Assembly (NCBI RefSeq): GCF_019670105.1
Contig: NZ_AP023032.1
Location: 4,612,001-4,676,000 of the forward strand
From: Agarivorans albus
Lineage (GTDB): Bacteria > Pseudomonadota > Gammaproteobacteria > Enterobacterales > Celerinatantimonadaceae
DNA length: 64,000 nt
Direction of reading: 5' to 3'
A program made the position numbers and the translations under genes. The notes under the pieces are model-generated. The model ran no database searches. It was not told the DNA's origin and saw only the letters and a program-made list of their open reading frames with translations. Of the stretch, positions 1-8,509 are shown piece by piece; position 1 is the stretch's first letter, and the number at the start of each line of letters is the position of its first letter.

Positions 1-32
1 AAACCTTGGGTTTGACTAGTGGCGCTACTCAT
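1..32 (-). CDS. Possible 5' end of a gene running off the window
   Basis: An ATG on the minus strand at 32 opens a frame that stays open for the ten codons to the window edge. It is preceded at good spacing by a strong Shine-Dalgarno run (TAAGGA, about 6-7 bases upstream). Ten residues (MSSATSQTQG) say nothing about function. It would lie just downstream of, and in the same direction as, the LysR gene at 68-943. Only the ribosome site and open frame support it, so it could be chance. Confidence 0.4.
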   Translation of the reverse strand, partial: MSSATSQTQG

Positions 33-67
33 GAAGCATCCTTACTCTATTTAAATAACTTTCAACG

Positions 68-943
68 TTATACCGCTTCAGCTGGCGTGTCTAATAAATA
101 GGCATCTTGCTGGCGAAACCGCTGACAAATTTGTTTAACTGTTTCACTACTACACGCCGCGTGTGGCTGGGTGGCAGCAACAACTACAATATCAATTGCT
201 GGCAAGGGAGGCATTGTTTTAGCGCACAATTCTTGCAATTCGCCCTTGCTAGATCGCGCCAGAGCGGCTACGGCTAATCCTTGCGAGACCAAACCATGTA
301 GACCACTATGATTGGCACTGGTTGCGAGCAAACGATAAGGTATGTCTGCCTTGTCTAACCCATCAATCGCGCTGGCGTGAAACTTACAATCAGTTTCATA
401 TAAGGCTAATGGCATAGGCCGTAATTGACTTAAATCGCGTTCTTTATGGCTTACCCAAACGCCTTGGTCATGGCGCAACAAATAACCTTCGTCACTATCT
501 GGGCTGCGAGTAAGAATGGCCAAATCAAGTTCGCCTTGATCCAAGCTTTCTCTTAATTTCACACTGGGCGCAGCAGACAAGCGTAAACACAAATTGGGAA
601 TAGTTTGCTGCAATAATTCGCACAATAAAGGTAACACCGACACACTATAATCGTCTGGGCAGCCAATGCGTAAGTTCACTCTATCGTGGCTGTGCTTCAG
701 CTCTGTGACAGCTTGGTCGTGCAAGCTGATAATGCGCCGCGCATAGCTCGCTAAGGCTTGACCAGCAGGGGTTAGCACTAAACTACGGCCTTCTTTTTCA
801 AACAAAGGGCTAACACTTTCTTGCTGCAATTTTTTCATTTGCGCACTAATCGCAGACTGGGTGCGAAAGGTTTGGCTAGCCGCTCGGGTAAAACTACCGC
901 TTTCTACAAAAGCCACTAAGCTGCGTAAAGCATCAATGTCCAT
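68..943 (-). CDS. LysR-family transcriptional regulator
   Basis: The 291-residue protein has the normal length and layout of a LysR regulator. An N-terminal winged helix-turn-helix covers about residues 2-60, with the recognition segment around AASQTFRTQSAISAQMKKL. A periplasmic-binding-like effector domain follows from about residue 90. It acts in the cytoplasm as a DNA-binding activator or repressor; the ligand cannot be read from sequence. It is divergent from the glutathione transferase at 1048 with about 100 bp between them, the usual arrangement of a LysR gene and its target, so control of that gene is a reasonable inference. The ATG at 943 has only a weak ribosome site. Confidence 0.9.
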   Translation of the reverse strand: MDIDALRSLVAFVESGSFTRAASQTFRTQSAISAQMKKLQQESVSPLFEKEGRSLVLTPAGQALASYARRIISLHDQAVTELKHSHDRVNLRIGCPDDYSVSVLPLLCELLQQTIPNLCLRLSAAPSVKLRESLDQGELDLAILTRSPDSDEGYLLRHDQGVWVSHKERDLSQLRPMPLALYETDCKFHASAIDGLDKADIPYRLLATSANHSGLHGLVSQGLAVAALARSSKGELQELCAKTMPPLPAIDIVVVAATQPHAACSSETVKQICQRFRQQDAYLLDTPAEAV

Positions 944-1047
944 TTCAACCCATCACCATCGTTAATAGTTGCCATCAAAAATAATCGTTATTCAAACTAC
1001 AAGCAACTTGTCACACTAGCCGCATTACCTAAGCACAAGGATTCGCT

Positions 1048-1665
1048 ATGATTTTGCACGACTACTTACCCTCTGGAAACGGCTACAAAATTCGCTTATT
1101 GCTTAGCCTACTAGGCCAAAGCTATCAACTTAAAAGCTATGACATCGTGAAGGGAGAATCACGCACCGCGGAGTTTTTAGCATTAAACCCTAACGGCAAA
1201 ATACCTGTGCTTGAATTTGACGATGGACGCTGCTTGGCAGAGTCTAATGCTGTTTTGTTTTATCTAGCCCAAGGAACACCGTTTTGGCCACAAGATGTTT
1301 GGCAACAAGCTCAAGTTATAAAATGGATGAGTTTCGAGCAATATAGCCATGAGCCAAACATTGCCAGCCCACGATTTTGGCTTACCCACGCTGGGGTAAC
1401 AGCAGAGCGTCAGGCTCAGTTAGCCGATAAACAACAGCAAGGCTACGCTGCATTAGCGGTGATGGAGCAGCACCTTAGCCAACATGATTATTTTGTGGCG
1501 AACACTCTTACTATTGCTGATATTGCCTTGTATGCCTATACCCACGTAGCAGAAGAAGGCGGATTTGATTTACAGAAATTCCCAGCCGTTTTGGCTTGGT
1601 TGGAGAGAGTGGCTCAAGTAAACAACTATGTCAGCATTAACGATGATTCGGCACGAGTAAGCTAG
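1048..1665 (+). CDS. Glutathione S-transferase family protein
   Basis: 205 residues, the usual GST length. The N-terminal thioredoxin-like half contains the cis-proline segment NPNGKIPVL (residues 48-56) and the glutathione-binding ESNAVLFYLA (about 65-74). The C-terminal helical half carries the N-capping motif around TIADIALYAYTH. No catalytic Cys is near the N terminus; SGNGYK at residues 9-14 suggests a Ser/Tyr-type enzyme. It probably conjugates or reduces small electrophiles with glutathione in the cytosol. AAGGA lies 8 bases before the ATG. The divergent LysR gene is its probable regulator. The substrate is unknown. Confidence 0.88.
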   Translation: MILHDYLPSGNGYKIRLLLSLLGQSYQLKSYDIVKGESRTAEFLALNPNGKIPVLEFDDGRCLAESNAVLFYLAQGTPFWPQDVWQQAQVIKWMSFEQYSHEPNIASPRFWLTHAGVTAERQAQLADKQQQGYAALAVMEQHLSQHDYFVANTLTIADIALYAYTHVAEEGGFDLQKFPAVLAWLERVAQVNNYVSINDDSARVS

Positions 1666-1670
1666 AGCAG

Positions 1671-1702
1671 TAAAAAAAGACCAAGCCGACAATCGGCTTG
1701 GC
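1671..1702 (-). terminator. Hairpin terminator between convergent genes
   Basis: A perfect 9-bp stem (CCAAGCCGA / TCGGCTTGG, 1681-1701) with a 3-base loop. An A-run at 1671-1677 becomes a U-tract on the minus strand. It therefore fits best as the intrinsic terminator of the reductase gene at 1710-2705. On the plus strand it lacks a U-tract, but the hairpin may still end the GST transcript. Confidence 0.75.
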
Positions 1703-1709
1703 CAAACGC

Positions 1710-2705
1710 TTACAATCTAACTAGTAGCTTTCCTTGGTTTTCGCCGCTAAACAGCAAATTGATGCCTTCGATGGCTGAATCTAAGCCTTCTAAAACATGA
1801 ACGCGATACTTTAGCTTGCCCGCTTGCAAGTAGCTGCTTACTTGCTGCATTAACTGTGGAGCCTTATCAAAGTGGTCAGGCATGGTAAAGCCTTGAATCG
1901 ACAAACGCTTTTTAACAATGGGGATCCAGTTAGGGCCAGCCGAAGGCTGCTCGGTGTTGTAATCGGCAATCATTCCACACACTACGATGCGACCAAAAGT
2001 ATTCATATTATCAATGGCCACTTGCTGGATCTCACCGCCGGTATTTTCGAAATAAATATCAATACCTTTGGATGTTAGCTCAGCGACCTTTTCGGCAATG
2101 TTATCGGTTTTATAATTAACAGCACCATCAAAGCCTAATTCTTCTACTAGCCAGCGACATTTTTCGTCGCTACCAGCCACTCCCACTACGTGCAAACCTT
2201 CAGCCTTGGCAATTTGCCCAACCAAAGAACCTACCGAGCCAGCAGCTCCGCTTACCAATAAGGTTTCCCCTGTTTTTGGTTTAGCAATCTCTAACAAGCC
2301 TTGAGCGGCGGTCATGCCTGGTAGGGCTAATACTGCTAACACCGCTTCCGCAGGTAAGCCAGCAGGAATAATGTTTATCCCAGCACCATTACTGACGGCT
2401 TGTTCGGTCCAGCCAAACATGCCCATTACCGTAGCACCTACCGGAAACTGCGCATTGCGAGATTCAATCACCTCAGCAATACCGCTAGCGCGCATTACAT
2501 CACCTAAAGCGACCGGAGGAATGTAACTCTCGGTATCAGCGCTCATCCAGCCACGCATTGCTGGGTCTAACGACATATGTGTTTGCTTAACCCTAAACTC
2601 GCCATCTTGCAAAGCCTCTACAGCGTGGCTGCGGCTTTCAAAGCAACTGGCTTCAATGTTAGTAACAGGGCGCTTTACCAAATGAATTGACTGATAGCTC
2701 GACAT
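1710..2705 (-). CDS. NADPH-dependent zinc-independent MDR reductase (CurA / leukotriene-B4 dehydrogenase type)
   Basis: The 331-residue protein belongs to the zinc-free medium-chain dehydrogenases that reduce alpha,beta-unsaturated ketones and aldehydes with NADPH. A catalytic GroES-like N-terminal half has the family motif LDPAMRGWMS (about residues 47-56). A Rossmann half carries the nucleotide site SGAAGSVGSLVGQIAK (about 152-167). Length and motifs match E. coli CurA (YncB) and related NADP-dependent oxidoreductases. It probably detoxifies reactive enones. It is divergent from the LysR gene at 2829 with a gap of about 120 bp, so that regulator is the likely controller. The exact substrate is unknown. 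Confidence 0.88.
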   Translation of the reverse strand: MSSYQSIHLVKRPVTNIEASCFESRSHAVEALQDGEFRVKQTHMSLDPAMRGWMSADTESYIPPVALGDVMRASGIAEVIESRNAQFPVGATVMGMFGWTEQAVSNGAGINIIPAGLPAEAVLAVLALPGMTAAQGLLEIAKPKTGETLLVSGAAGSVGSLVGQIAKAEGLHVVGVAGSDEKCRWLVEELGFDGAVNYKTDNIAEKVAELTSKGIDIYFENTGGEIQQVAIDNMNTFGRIVVCGMIADYNTEQPSAGPNWIPIVKKRLSIQGFTMPDHFDKAPQLMQQVSSYLQAGKLKYRVHVLEGLDSAIEGINLLFSGENQGKLLVRL

Positions 2706-2828
2706 GCAGGCTTCCTTAAGTGAATAGTATTCATCATTATTTACGCTTTCATTGTAAATAGCTTTACAAATAGGAATAAATAGCCCTTTAAGCTAAACTT
2801 TATTGCCTTTTAGACAAAAGTGACCCTG

Positions 2829-3749
2829 ATGGATAAGTTACGCGCCCTGCAATATTTTGCTCACCTTGCTGAATCTGGCAGCTTCACCAATACTGCCAAT
2901 GCCTTTGATGTGCCGCCCTCCTCGGTATCACGACGGATTGCCGATTTAGAAGCCTTACTCAAACAACAATTGCTGCACCGCAGCACTCGTCAGGTAAAAC
3001 TTACCGAGTTAGGCGATTTATACTATCAGCAGATATTACCGGCCTTACACAGCTTAAGTGATGCGGAAGACCTGCTAAAACAACAGCAACATCACCCCAG
3101 TGGTTTACTGTCAATTAGTGCGATGCCAAGCTACGGGGAGCTATGTTTAACGCCTATTTTGAGCGAATTTTCAAAACGTTACCCAGACATCGTGTTAGAT
3201 CTTCACTTTAGTGATCAGTTAAGTAACTTGCGCCGCGACCAAATAGATATCGCAATTCGTGGCGGCACAGCACCCGACGAACGCATTGTTGCCAAAAAGC
3301 TCTCGAATAATCATTTTGTTTTGTGTGCTTCGCCAGAATATTTAGCGCGCAATGGCCAACCACAAAGCCCTCTCGAGCTTAATCAACACCCCAGCTTACG
3401 CTATCGAAGCCCAGAAAAAGTACTGCCTTGGCTATATAAAGAACAACAAAAATGGCAAGAATTACATCCACCTATTCGCTTAATTAGCAATCATGGTACA
3501 AGCTTAGTCAACGCAGCAAAAAGTGGTGATGGCATTGCTTTACTGCCAGAGTGGGGAATTAGCCAACAACTTGCCGAAGGCAGTTTAGTGCGTTTTTCAG
3601 TAGGCCAAGATATTCGAGTATCGCCTGCTGAAACTACTGGCATTTATCTTTTGTACCAAGGGCTTAAGTATCAAATTCCTAAGGTAAAGGTAGCGGTAGA
3701 CTTTATCGTATCGCAACTAATGCAGCAGCCTAGTGAATACTTAGGCTAA
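2829..3749 (+). CDS. LysR-family transcriptional regulator
   Basis: A LysR regulator of the common type that begins MDKLRALQYFAHLAESGSF. The winged helix-turn-helix covers about residues 1-60, with SSVSRRIADLE in the recognition region. The effector domain runs from about residue 90 to the end. I prefer the ATG at 2829; a GTG at 2820 in frame would add three residues, but the family normally starts at this Met. Neither start has a strong ribosome site. It is divergent from the MDR reductase at 1710-2705, its most probable target. The ligand is unknown. Confidence 0.88.
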   Translation: MDKLRALQYFAHLAESGSFTNTANAFDVPPSSVSRRIADLEALLKQQLLHRSTRQVKLTELGDLYYQQILPALHSLSDAEDLLKQQQHHPSGLLSISAMPSYGELCLTPILSEFSKRYPDIVLDLHFSDQLSNLRRDQIDIAIRGGTAPDERIVAKKLSNNHFVLCASPEYLARNGQPQSPLELNQHPSLRYRSPEKVLPWLYKEQQKWQELHPPIRLISNHGTSLVNAAKSGDGIALLPEWGISQQLAEGSLVRFSVGQDIRVSPAETTGIYLLYQGLKYQIPKVKVAVDFIVSQLMQQPSEYLG

Positions 3750-3766
3750 CAAACAAAGCAGCCAAC

Positions 3767-3808
3767 AGTTAAACCCTGCGTGTTTAACTATTCAGCATAT
3801 TATGCTGA
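3767..3808 (+). other. Two successive inverted repeats upstream of the ABC operon
   Basis: AGTTAAAC/GTTTAACT (3767-3774 and 3782-3789) is followed at once by a perfect 17-base palindrome, TCAGCATA-T-TATGCTGA (3792-3808). The first could end the LysR transcript, although no U-tract follows. The second is too short for a terminator and resembles an operator for a dimeric regulator. It sits about 130 bp before the ATPase gene at 3936. Confidence 0.45.
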
Positions 3809-3935
3809 TGTTTCCACTAAGCTGTTCAAACTTTGCACTTTTCTCTGCAAACTTGTTTGTTAAGATAATGTTACGTTCGATTCTTGATTACTTGGTCTAC
3901 TTTTAGCAACAAGCTCTTAGCAAAAGGAACTGTTT

Positions 3936-5045
3936 ATGGGCGAGCCGGTCAGTGACCAACAATATGTGCGCTTTGTTGACGTTAAAAAAAGCTACGATCA
4001 ACGCAGCTTAGTGGTAAAAAACTTTAATCTTGATATTCGCAAGGGTGAGTTTGTTACCTTGCTAGGTCCTTCAGGCTCTGGCAAAACCACTTGTTTAATG
4101 ATGCTCGCCGGCTTTGAAGATGTCACCAGTGGTCAAATTCTAGTAAATGGCCAAGCGATTACCAACGTAGCTCCTTACAATCGCAATATCGGCATGGTGT
4201 TCCAACACTACGCATTATTTCCCCACATGACCGTAGCCGAAAATCTCGCTTATCCCTTAGCGGTACGTAAACTTCCCAAAGAAGAAATTAGCCGCAGAGT
4301 GGCCGACTCTTTAGCCTTGGTAGAACTAGAAAGCTTTGGCAAACGCTACCCTGGGCATTTATCTGGCGGCCAGAAACAACGGGTTGCCTTAGCGCGCTCA
4401 CTTATCTTTGAGCCTTCGATTGTATTAATGGATGAACCGCTAGGCGCATTAGATAAAAACCTTCGCGAACAAATGCAGCTGGAAATTAAGCGGCTGCACG
4501 AAGCCATCGGCTTTACTGCTATTTATGTCACCCACGACCAAACTGAAGCGCTCACCATGTCAGATCGCATCGCCGTATTTAACGATGGCGTTGTGCAACA
4601 ATGCGCCGCACCAGACGTGCTTTATGAGCGCCCCGAAAACGCCTTTGTCGCCGACTTTATCGGTGAAAACAATCACCTCAAAGGCAAGGTACTCAATCGC
4701 GCTCAAGGCTTAGCCAAAGTAGAGTTAAGCGATGGCAGTGTGGTTAGTGGCCAAGCCATGGATTGCCCAGAGTCTGGTAATGCTTGTGTGCTGGCTGTTC
4801 GCCCAGAAAACCTATTTATAGAAAGCGACAAACATCGTTTTGATAACCGAATTGAAGCAGAGTTTATTACGCGCCTCTATGTGGGCGACTTTATTCGCTA
4901 CTTCTTTAAGCTTCGTGACAAAACCGAGCTCATGGTAAAAGTTCTCAACGATCACGATGCACCACAAATTGCCGCTGGCACAATCACTAAACTAACGTGG
5001 TCCGTTAATGACGGGTTAGCTTTTAATCCACCCCCAAGCTCTTAA
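3936..5045 (+). CDS. ABC transporter ATPase, polyamine (PotA) type
   Basis: A 369-residue cytoplasmic ATPase that powers an importer. It has Walker A GPSGSGKTT (about residues 44-52), a Q-loop in MVFQHYALFPHM, signature LSGGQKQRVALARSL, Walker B IVLMDEPLGALD and the H-loop THDQTEAL. A C-terminal TOBE domain from about 280 gives the length typical of PotA and Fe/sulfate-type ATPases. AAAGGA precedes the ATG. It is the first gene of a tight operon (ATPase, binding protein, two permeases). The binding protein and the PotB/PotC-like permeases point to spermidine, putrescine or a similar amine, but the substrate is inferred from family only. Confidence 0.93.
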   Translation: MGEPVSDQQYVRFVDVKKSYDQRSLVVKNFNLDIRKGEFVTLLGPSGSGKTTCLMMLAGFEDVTSGQILVNGQAITNVAPYNRNIGMVFQHYALFPHMTVAENLAYPLAVRKLPKEEISRRVADSLALVELESFGKRYPGHLSGGQKQRVALARSLIFEPSIVLMDEPLGALDKNLREQMQLEIKRLHEAIGFTAIYVTHDQTEALTMSDRIAVFNDGVVQQCAAPDVLYERPENAFVADFIGENNHLKGKVLNRAQGLAKVELSDGSVVSGQAMDCPESGNACVLAVRPENLFIESDKHRFDNRIEAEFITRLYVGDFIRYFFKLRDKTELMVKVLNDHDAPQIAAGTITKLTWSVNDGLAFNPPPSS

Positions 5046-5063
5046 TGGTAAAGGATGGTACCT

Positions 5064-6110
5064 ATGAAACGTTTACTTCCAGTTCTTGCTCTCGCCTCGG
5101 TCTGTAGCATTGCCAATGCCGACCAACTCACCGCCGTATCCTTTGGTGGTGCGTATGGCGCAGCCCAGCAAAAACATATGCTAGACCCCTTCATGAAAGA
5201 AACCGGCCACAAGATTTTATTTGAAAACTACTCCGGTGGTATTGCCGAAATTAAAGCCCAAGTAGAGAGTGGTAACATTCTTTGGGACGTGATCGACGTA
5301 GAGGTGATTGATCTCGAACGCGCCTGTTCAGAAGGCCTATTAGAAGTGATTGACCACGCCAGCCTACCACCGGGTGATGACGGCGTGCCTGCAGCAGAAG
5401 ACTTTAGCGAAGCAGCACTCGCCAATGAATGTGGCGTGGGTAACATTGTTTGGACGGTGCTTTATGCCTACAACAACGACACCATTAAAGGTGGCCAACC
5501 CAGCTCTATAGCCGACTTTTTCGATACCAAAACTTACCCTGGGAAACGTGCTTTACGTAAGCGCCCACAGGTAAATTTAGAATGGGCATTAATTGCCGAT
5601 GGTGTACCAAAAGAGCAGGTTTATGAAGTATTAGAAACCGACGAAGGCCAAGCTCGCGCCTTTGCCAAGTTAGCCACCATTGCCGACGACATCGTTTGGT
5701 TCGACAGCTGGTCACAAGCGCCGCAATTGCTCAATGATGGTGGTGCCGTGATGGTTCAATCGGCCAACGGGCGGATCTTCGACGCCATTCAAAGCGAGGG
5801 AAAACCTTTTGAGATGGTGTGGGATGCTCACTTATATGACTTAGACGTTTGGGCCATTGTAAAAGGCACCAAGAAAAAAGACTTAGCCATGGAGTTTATC
5901 CGTTTTGCCACCAGCTCAAAACCATTGAGCGGCATGCCTGAAGTGGCTTACGGCCCTACTCGTAACTCATCTTACGCTTATGTAGATAAAGCGGTTATTC
6001 CAAAACTGCCATCTTCACACCTAGATAAAGGCGTTAAAGCATCTGGTGAGTTTTGGGCTGATTATGGCGAGTCCTTAGGTGAGAAATTTAACGAGTGGCT
6101 GCTGAAATAA
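5064..6110 (+). CDS. Periplasmic polyamine-type substrate-binding protein
   Basis: After a clear Sec signal peptide (MKRLLPVLALASVCSIANA, cleavage before DQ), the protein matches the PotD-like extracellular binding family. Features include VSFGGAYGAAQQKHMLDPF near the mature N terminus and the inter-lobe WTVLYAYN segment. It would capture the ligand in the periplasm and deliver it to the permeases at 6134-8235. The ATG at 5064 is preferred over one at 5055, because AAAGGA (5050-5055) is then correctly spaced and the signal peptide starts at MKR. Some members of this family bind other amines or organic cations, so the ligand is open. Confidence 0.9.
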   Translation: MKRLLPVLALASVCSIANADQLTAVSFGGAYGAAQQKHMLDPFMKETGHKILFENYSGGIAEIKAQVESGNILWDVIDVEVIDLERACSEGLLEVIDHASLPPGDDGVPAAEDFSEAALANECGVGNIVWTVLYAYNNDTIKGGQPSSIADFFDTKTYPGKRALRKRPQVNLEWALIADGVPKEQVYEVLETDEGQARAFAKLATIADDIVWFDSWSQAPQLLNDGGAVMVQSANGRIFDAIQSEGKPFEMVWDAHLYDLDVWAIVKGTKKKDLAMEFIRFATSSKPLSGMPEVAYGPTRNSSYAYVDKAVIPKLPSSHLDKGVKASGEFWADYGESLGEKFNEWLLK

Positions 6111-6133
6111 CAGCAACGTAGTTAGAGGTGAAG

Positions 6134-7375
6134 ATGGATAACAACAGCCTTAGCGTTGAAGAAATACTCGAGAGTAAACGGCTGCTCAAGCGCAAAAAGC
6201 GTATGCTGCTGGCATTTACCATGCCGCTGTTGATATTTGTCTTCATCACCTTTATTTCCCCCATTGCCACCATGCTATACCGCAGTGTTTACCACCCTAC
6301 GGTTAGCCAGTTAATTCCTTTAAGTTTGGCAGAACTAAGCACTTGGGACGAAGCTGGCGATCAGCTTCCTAATAGCCAAGCCCTCAAGCAATTTGCCATT
6401 GAGCTACAAGGGCTCTCTAAAGAGCGCTTATCGGGCAAGCTAGCCGAAGAAGTGAATCGGCTTAAACCTGGTAGCTCTAGTTTAATAAAATCGAGTGCCA
6501 GAAAACTTAAGAAAAAATCTCTCGAAGAATTACAGCAAAGTGGCGACACCTTGTTGCTTGGTTACTCCAAAAAATGGCAAGACATCAATTTATGGCGTGC
6601 GGTAAAACGCTCTGGGCAAGCCTTTACCGACAGCTACTACCTTACAACCTTTGATTTAAAGCGTAATCCCGCTGGAGAGATCGAGCAGCGCGATACTCAA
6701 ATCTATTTAAAGCTATATTGGAAAAGCTTAAAAATAGCGCTAATTATTACCTTTTTAACCGCTTTGTTAGCCTATCCTTTGGCCTACTACTTGGCCAATG
6801 CGCCCAGTAAAATTGCCAATCGTTTAATGGTGTTGGTTTTATTGCCTTTTTGGACCTCACTACTGGTTCGCACCACCTCTTGGATAGCCATTTTGCAAAC
6901 CAATGGCGTGGTCAACTCAACCCTGCAAGCCTTAGGCTTGATTGATGAGCCCTTTGAAATGCTCTATACCCAATTTGCCACCATCATTGCTATGACCCAT
7001 ATTTTGCTGCCATTTATGATTTTGCCTTTGTATAGCGTGATGAAAAATATCGACCCGAGTTATTTTCGCGCAGCGCTGTCTTTAGGGGCAAGGCCAGTGC
7101 CGGCTTTTATCAAAATCTACCTACCAATGACCATCCCAGGGGTAAGTGCCGGCGCTTTATTGGTATTTATTATTTCAATTGGCTACTACATTACCCCAGC
7201 CATAGTCGGCGGTACCGAAGGGCAGATGATTTCTAATATTATTGCCTTCCATATGCAGTCTTCCAATAACTGGGAACTCGCAGCAGCACTGGGCTCGTTA
7301 TTGCTAGCCTTAATCATCGCTCTGTACTGGGTTTACGATCGCTTTGTTGGCGTAAACAATATTAAGTTGGGCTAA
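6134..7375 (+). CDS. ABC importer permease, PotB type, with long periplasmic insertion
   Basis: An inner-membrane permease of the spermidine/putrescine class. TM1 is near residues 25-50. A largely hydrophilic insertion of about 140 residues follows, then the core TM domain with the EAA-like loop around SLGARPVPAFIKIYLPMTIPG. At about 413 residues it is roughly 100-130 longer than classical PotB, all of it in the insertion between TM1 and TM2. That size class occurs in other COG1176 permeases. The ATG at 6134 follows AGAGGTGA; a GTG at 6128 in frame is also possible. The next permease begins 3 bp after its stop. Confidence 0.88.
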   Translation: MDNNSLSVEEILESKRLLKRKKRMLLAFTMPLLIFVFITFISPIATMLYRSVYHPTVSQLIPLSLAELSTWDEAGDQLPNSQALKQFAIELQGLSKERLSGKLAEEVNRLKPGSSSLIKSSARKLKKKSLEELQQSGDTLLLGYSKKWQDINLWRAVKRSGQAFTDSYYLTTFDLKRNPAGEIEQRDTQIYLKLYWKSLKIALIITFLTALLAYPLAYYLANAPSKIANRLMVLVLLPFWTSLLVRTTSWIAILQTNGVVNSTLQALGLIDEPFEMLYTQFATIIAMTHILLPFMILPLYSVMKNIDPSYFRAALSLGARPVPAFIKIYLPMTIPGVSAGALLVFIISIGYYITPAIVGGTEGQMISNIIAFHMQSSNNWELAAALGSLLLALIIALYWVYDRFVGVNNIKLG

Positions 7376-7377
7376 GC

Positions 7378-8235
7378 ATGAAAAGTTATCCTAAGTATTT
7401 CACCTTCTGGCATATCTTAGCCCACTACGGCCTGCGCTTTTGCTCGTTATTGGTGCTGGCATTTTTGATGTTGCCAATCATGGTGATAATTCCACTCTCG
7501 TTCAACGTAGAGCCCTTTTTTAGTTTTACCGAGGGTATGTTAGCGCTAGAGCCCGAGGCCTACTCTTTGAAATGGTATGCCGAAATCTGGCACGACGATA
7601 AGTGGTTATTAGCAATTAAAAACAGCTTTTTTATTGGCATATGCGCCACCTTAATAGCTACCGTATTAGGCACCTTGGCGGCAATTGGTTTAAGCAACCC
7701 AGCGATGCCTTGGCAAAAGCTTTGGATGGCAATCTTATTGTCGCCGATGATTGTGCCACTTATTATCACAGCAGCAGGAATGTACTTTTTCTATAGCCAG
7801 CTAAACTTGGCAGGATCTTACCTAGGCGTAATTTTAGCGCATGCTGCCTTGGGCACACCTTTTGTTTTAATCACCGTAAACGCAGCATTGTCTGGCTTTG
7901 ATTATTCCTTAGTTAACGCATCACTAGGCCTTGGCGCACGCCCTCTCACTACCTTTTTTAGAGTTATAATGCCGCTTATCCGCCCTGGTGTAATATCCGG
8001 CGCCCTGTTTGCTTTCATCACTTCATTTGATGAAGTGGTGGTAGTACTGTTTTTAGCTGGACCAGAACAGCGAACCATTCCGCGACAAATGTTCTCTGGT
8101 TTACGTGAGCAAATTAACCCCACCATTTTGGCAGTAGCCACTTTATTGATCGTAATTTCTGCCATGCTGCTATTTACCATTGAGTATCTGCGCGCCCGTA
8201 GCGAGCGAATTCAAAGTGGAGAACTAGATAGCTAA
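7378..8235 (+). CDS. ABC importer permease, PotC type
   Basis: A 285-residue inner-membrane permease with six predicted TM segments. The ATPase-contacting EAA motif lies around NASLGLGARPLTTFFRVI (about residues 180-197), followed by PLIRPG. Length and motif match PotC. It starts 2 bases after the PotB-like stop, so the two are cotranscribed and probably coupled. It completes the importer as a heterodimeric channel. No clear intrinsic terminator follows; about 160 bp later an OxyR-like site starts the next unit. Confidence 0.9.
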   Translation: MKSYPKYFTFWHILAHYGLRFCSLLVLAFLMLPIMVIIPLSFNVEPFFSFTEGMLALEPEAYSLKWYAEIWHDDKWLLAIKNSFFIGICATLIATVLGTLAAIGLSNPAMPWQKLWMAILLSPMIVPLIITAAGMYFFYSQLNLAGSYLGVILAHAALGTPFVLITVNAALSGFDYSLVNASLGLGARPLTTFFRVIMPLIRPGVISGALFAFITSFDEVVVVLFLAGPEQRTIPRQMFSGLREQINPTILAVATLLIVISAMLLFTIEYLRARSERIQSGELDS

Positions 8236-8397
8236 GCTATTTATTACAACAACTTACATGCGTTTGTTTTATCTTGATTATTTCACAGATATAAATTGAT
8301 CATAAACAAGCAATTCACGACTATCCTCTAATCTAACTCCCTATATTCACGTTTTAACACCTATTATTGCTGTGCTAATCCTTTGAATTTAATTTCA

Positions 8398-8463
8398 ATA
8401 GCAATTGCCTATCGTAAAGATAGATTCAATTGCTTTTACAAATCACTGCGAAAAATTGATACT
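8398..8463 (+). promoter_or_regulatory. OxyR-like operator abutting a sigma-70 promoter
   Basis: The sequence shows ATAG-N7-CTAT-N7-ATAG-N7-tgct from 8398 to 8434. This matches the spaced four-quarter OxyR pattern (ATAG-N7-CTAT repeated with N7) in three of its four quarters; the last is degenerate. It is directly followed by a -35 TTTACA (8435-8440), a 17-base spacer and a -10 GATACT (8458-8463). An activator site touching the -35 is the classical OxyR arrangement. The first gene downstream is a peroxiredoxin, a standard OxyR target. The start codon at 8510 leaves a leader of about 40 bases. Confidence 0.75.
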
Positions 8464-8509
8464 AGACCCATCAAACGAACACACCTTATTAGAGTTTACG
8501 GAGAAAGAT

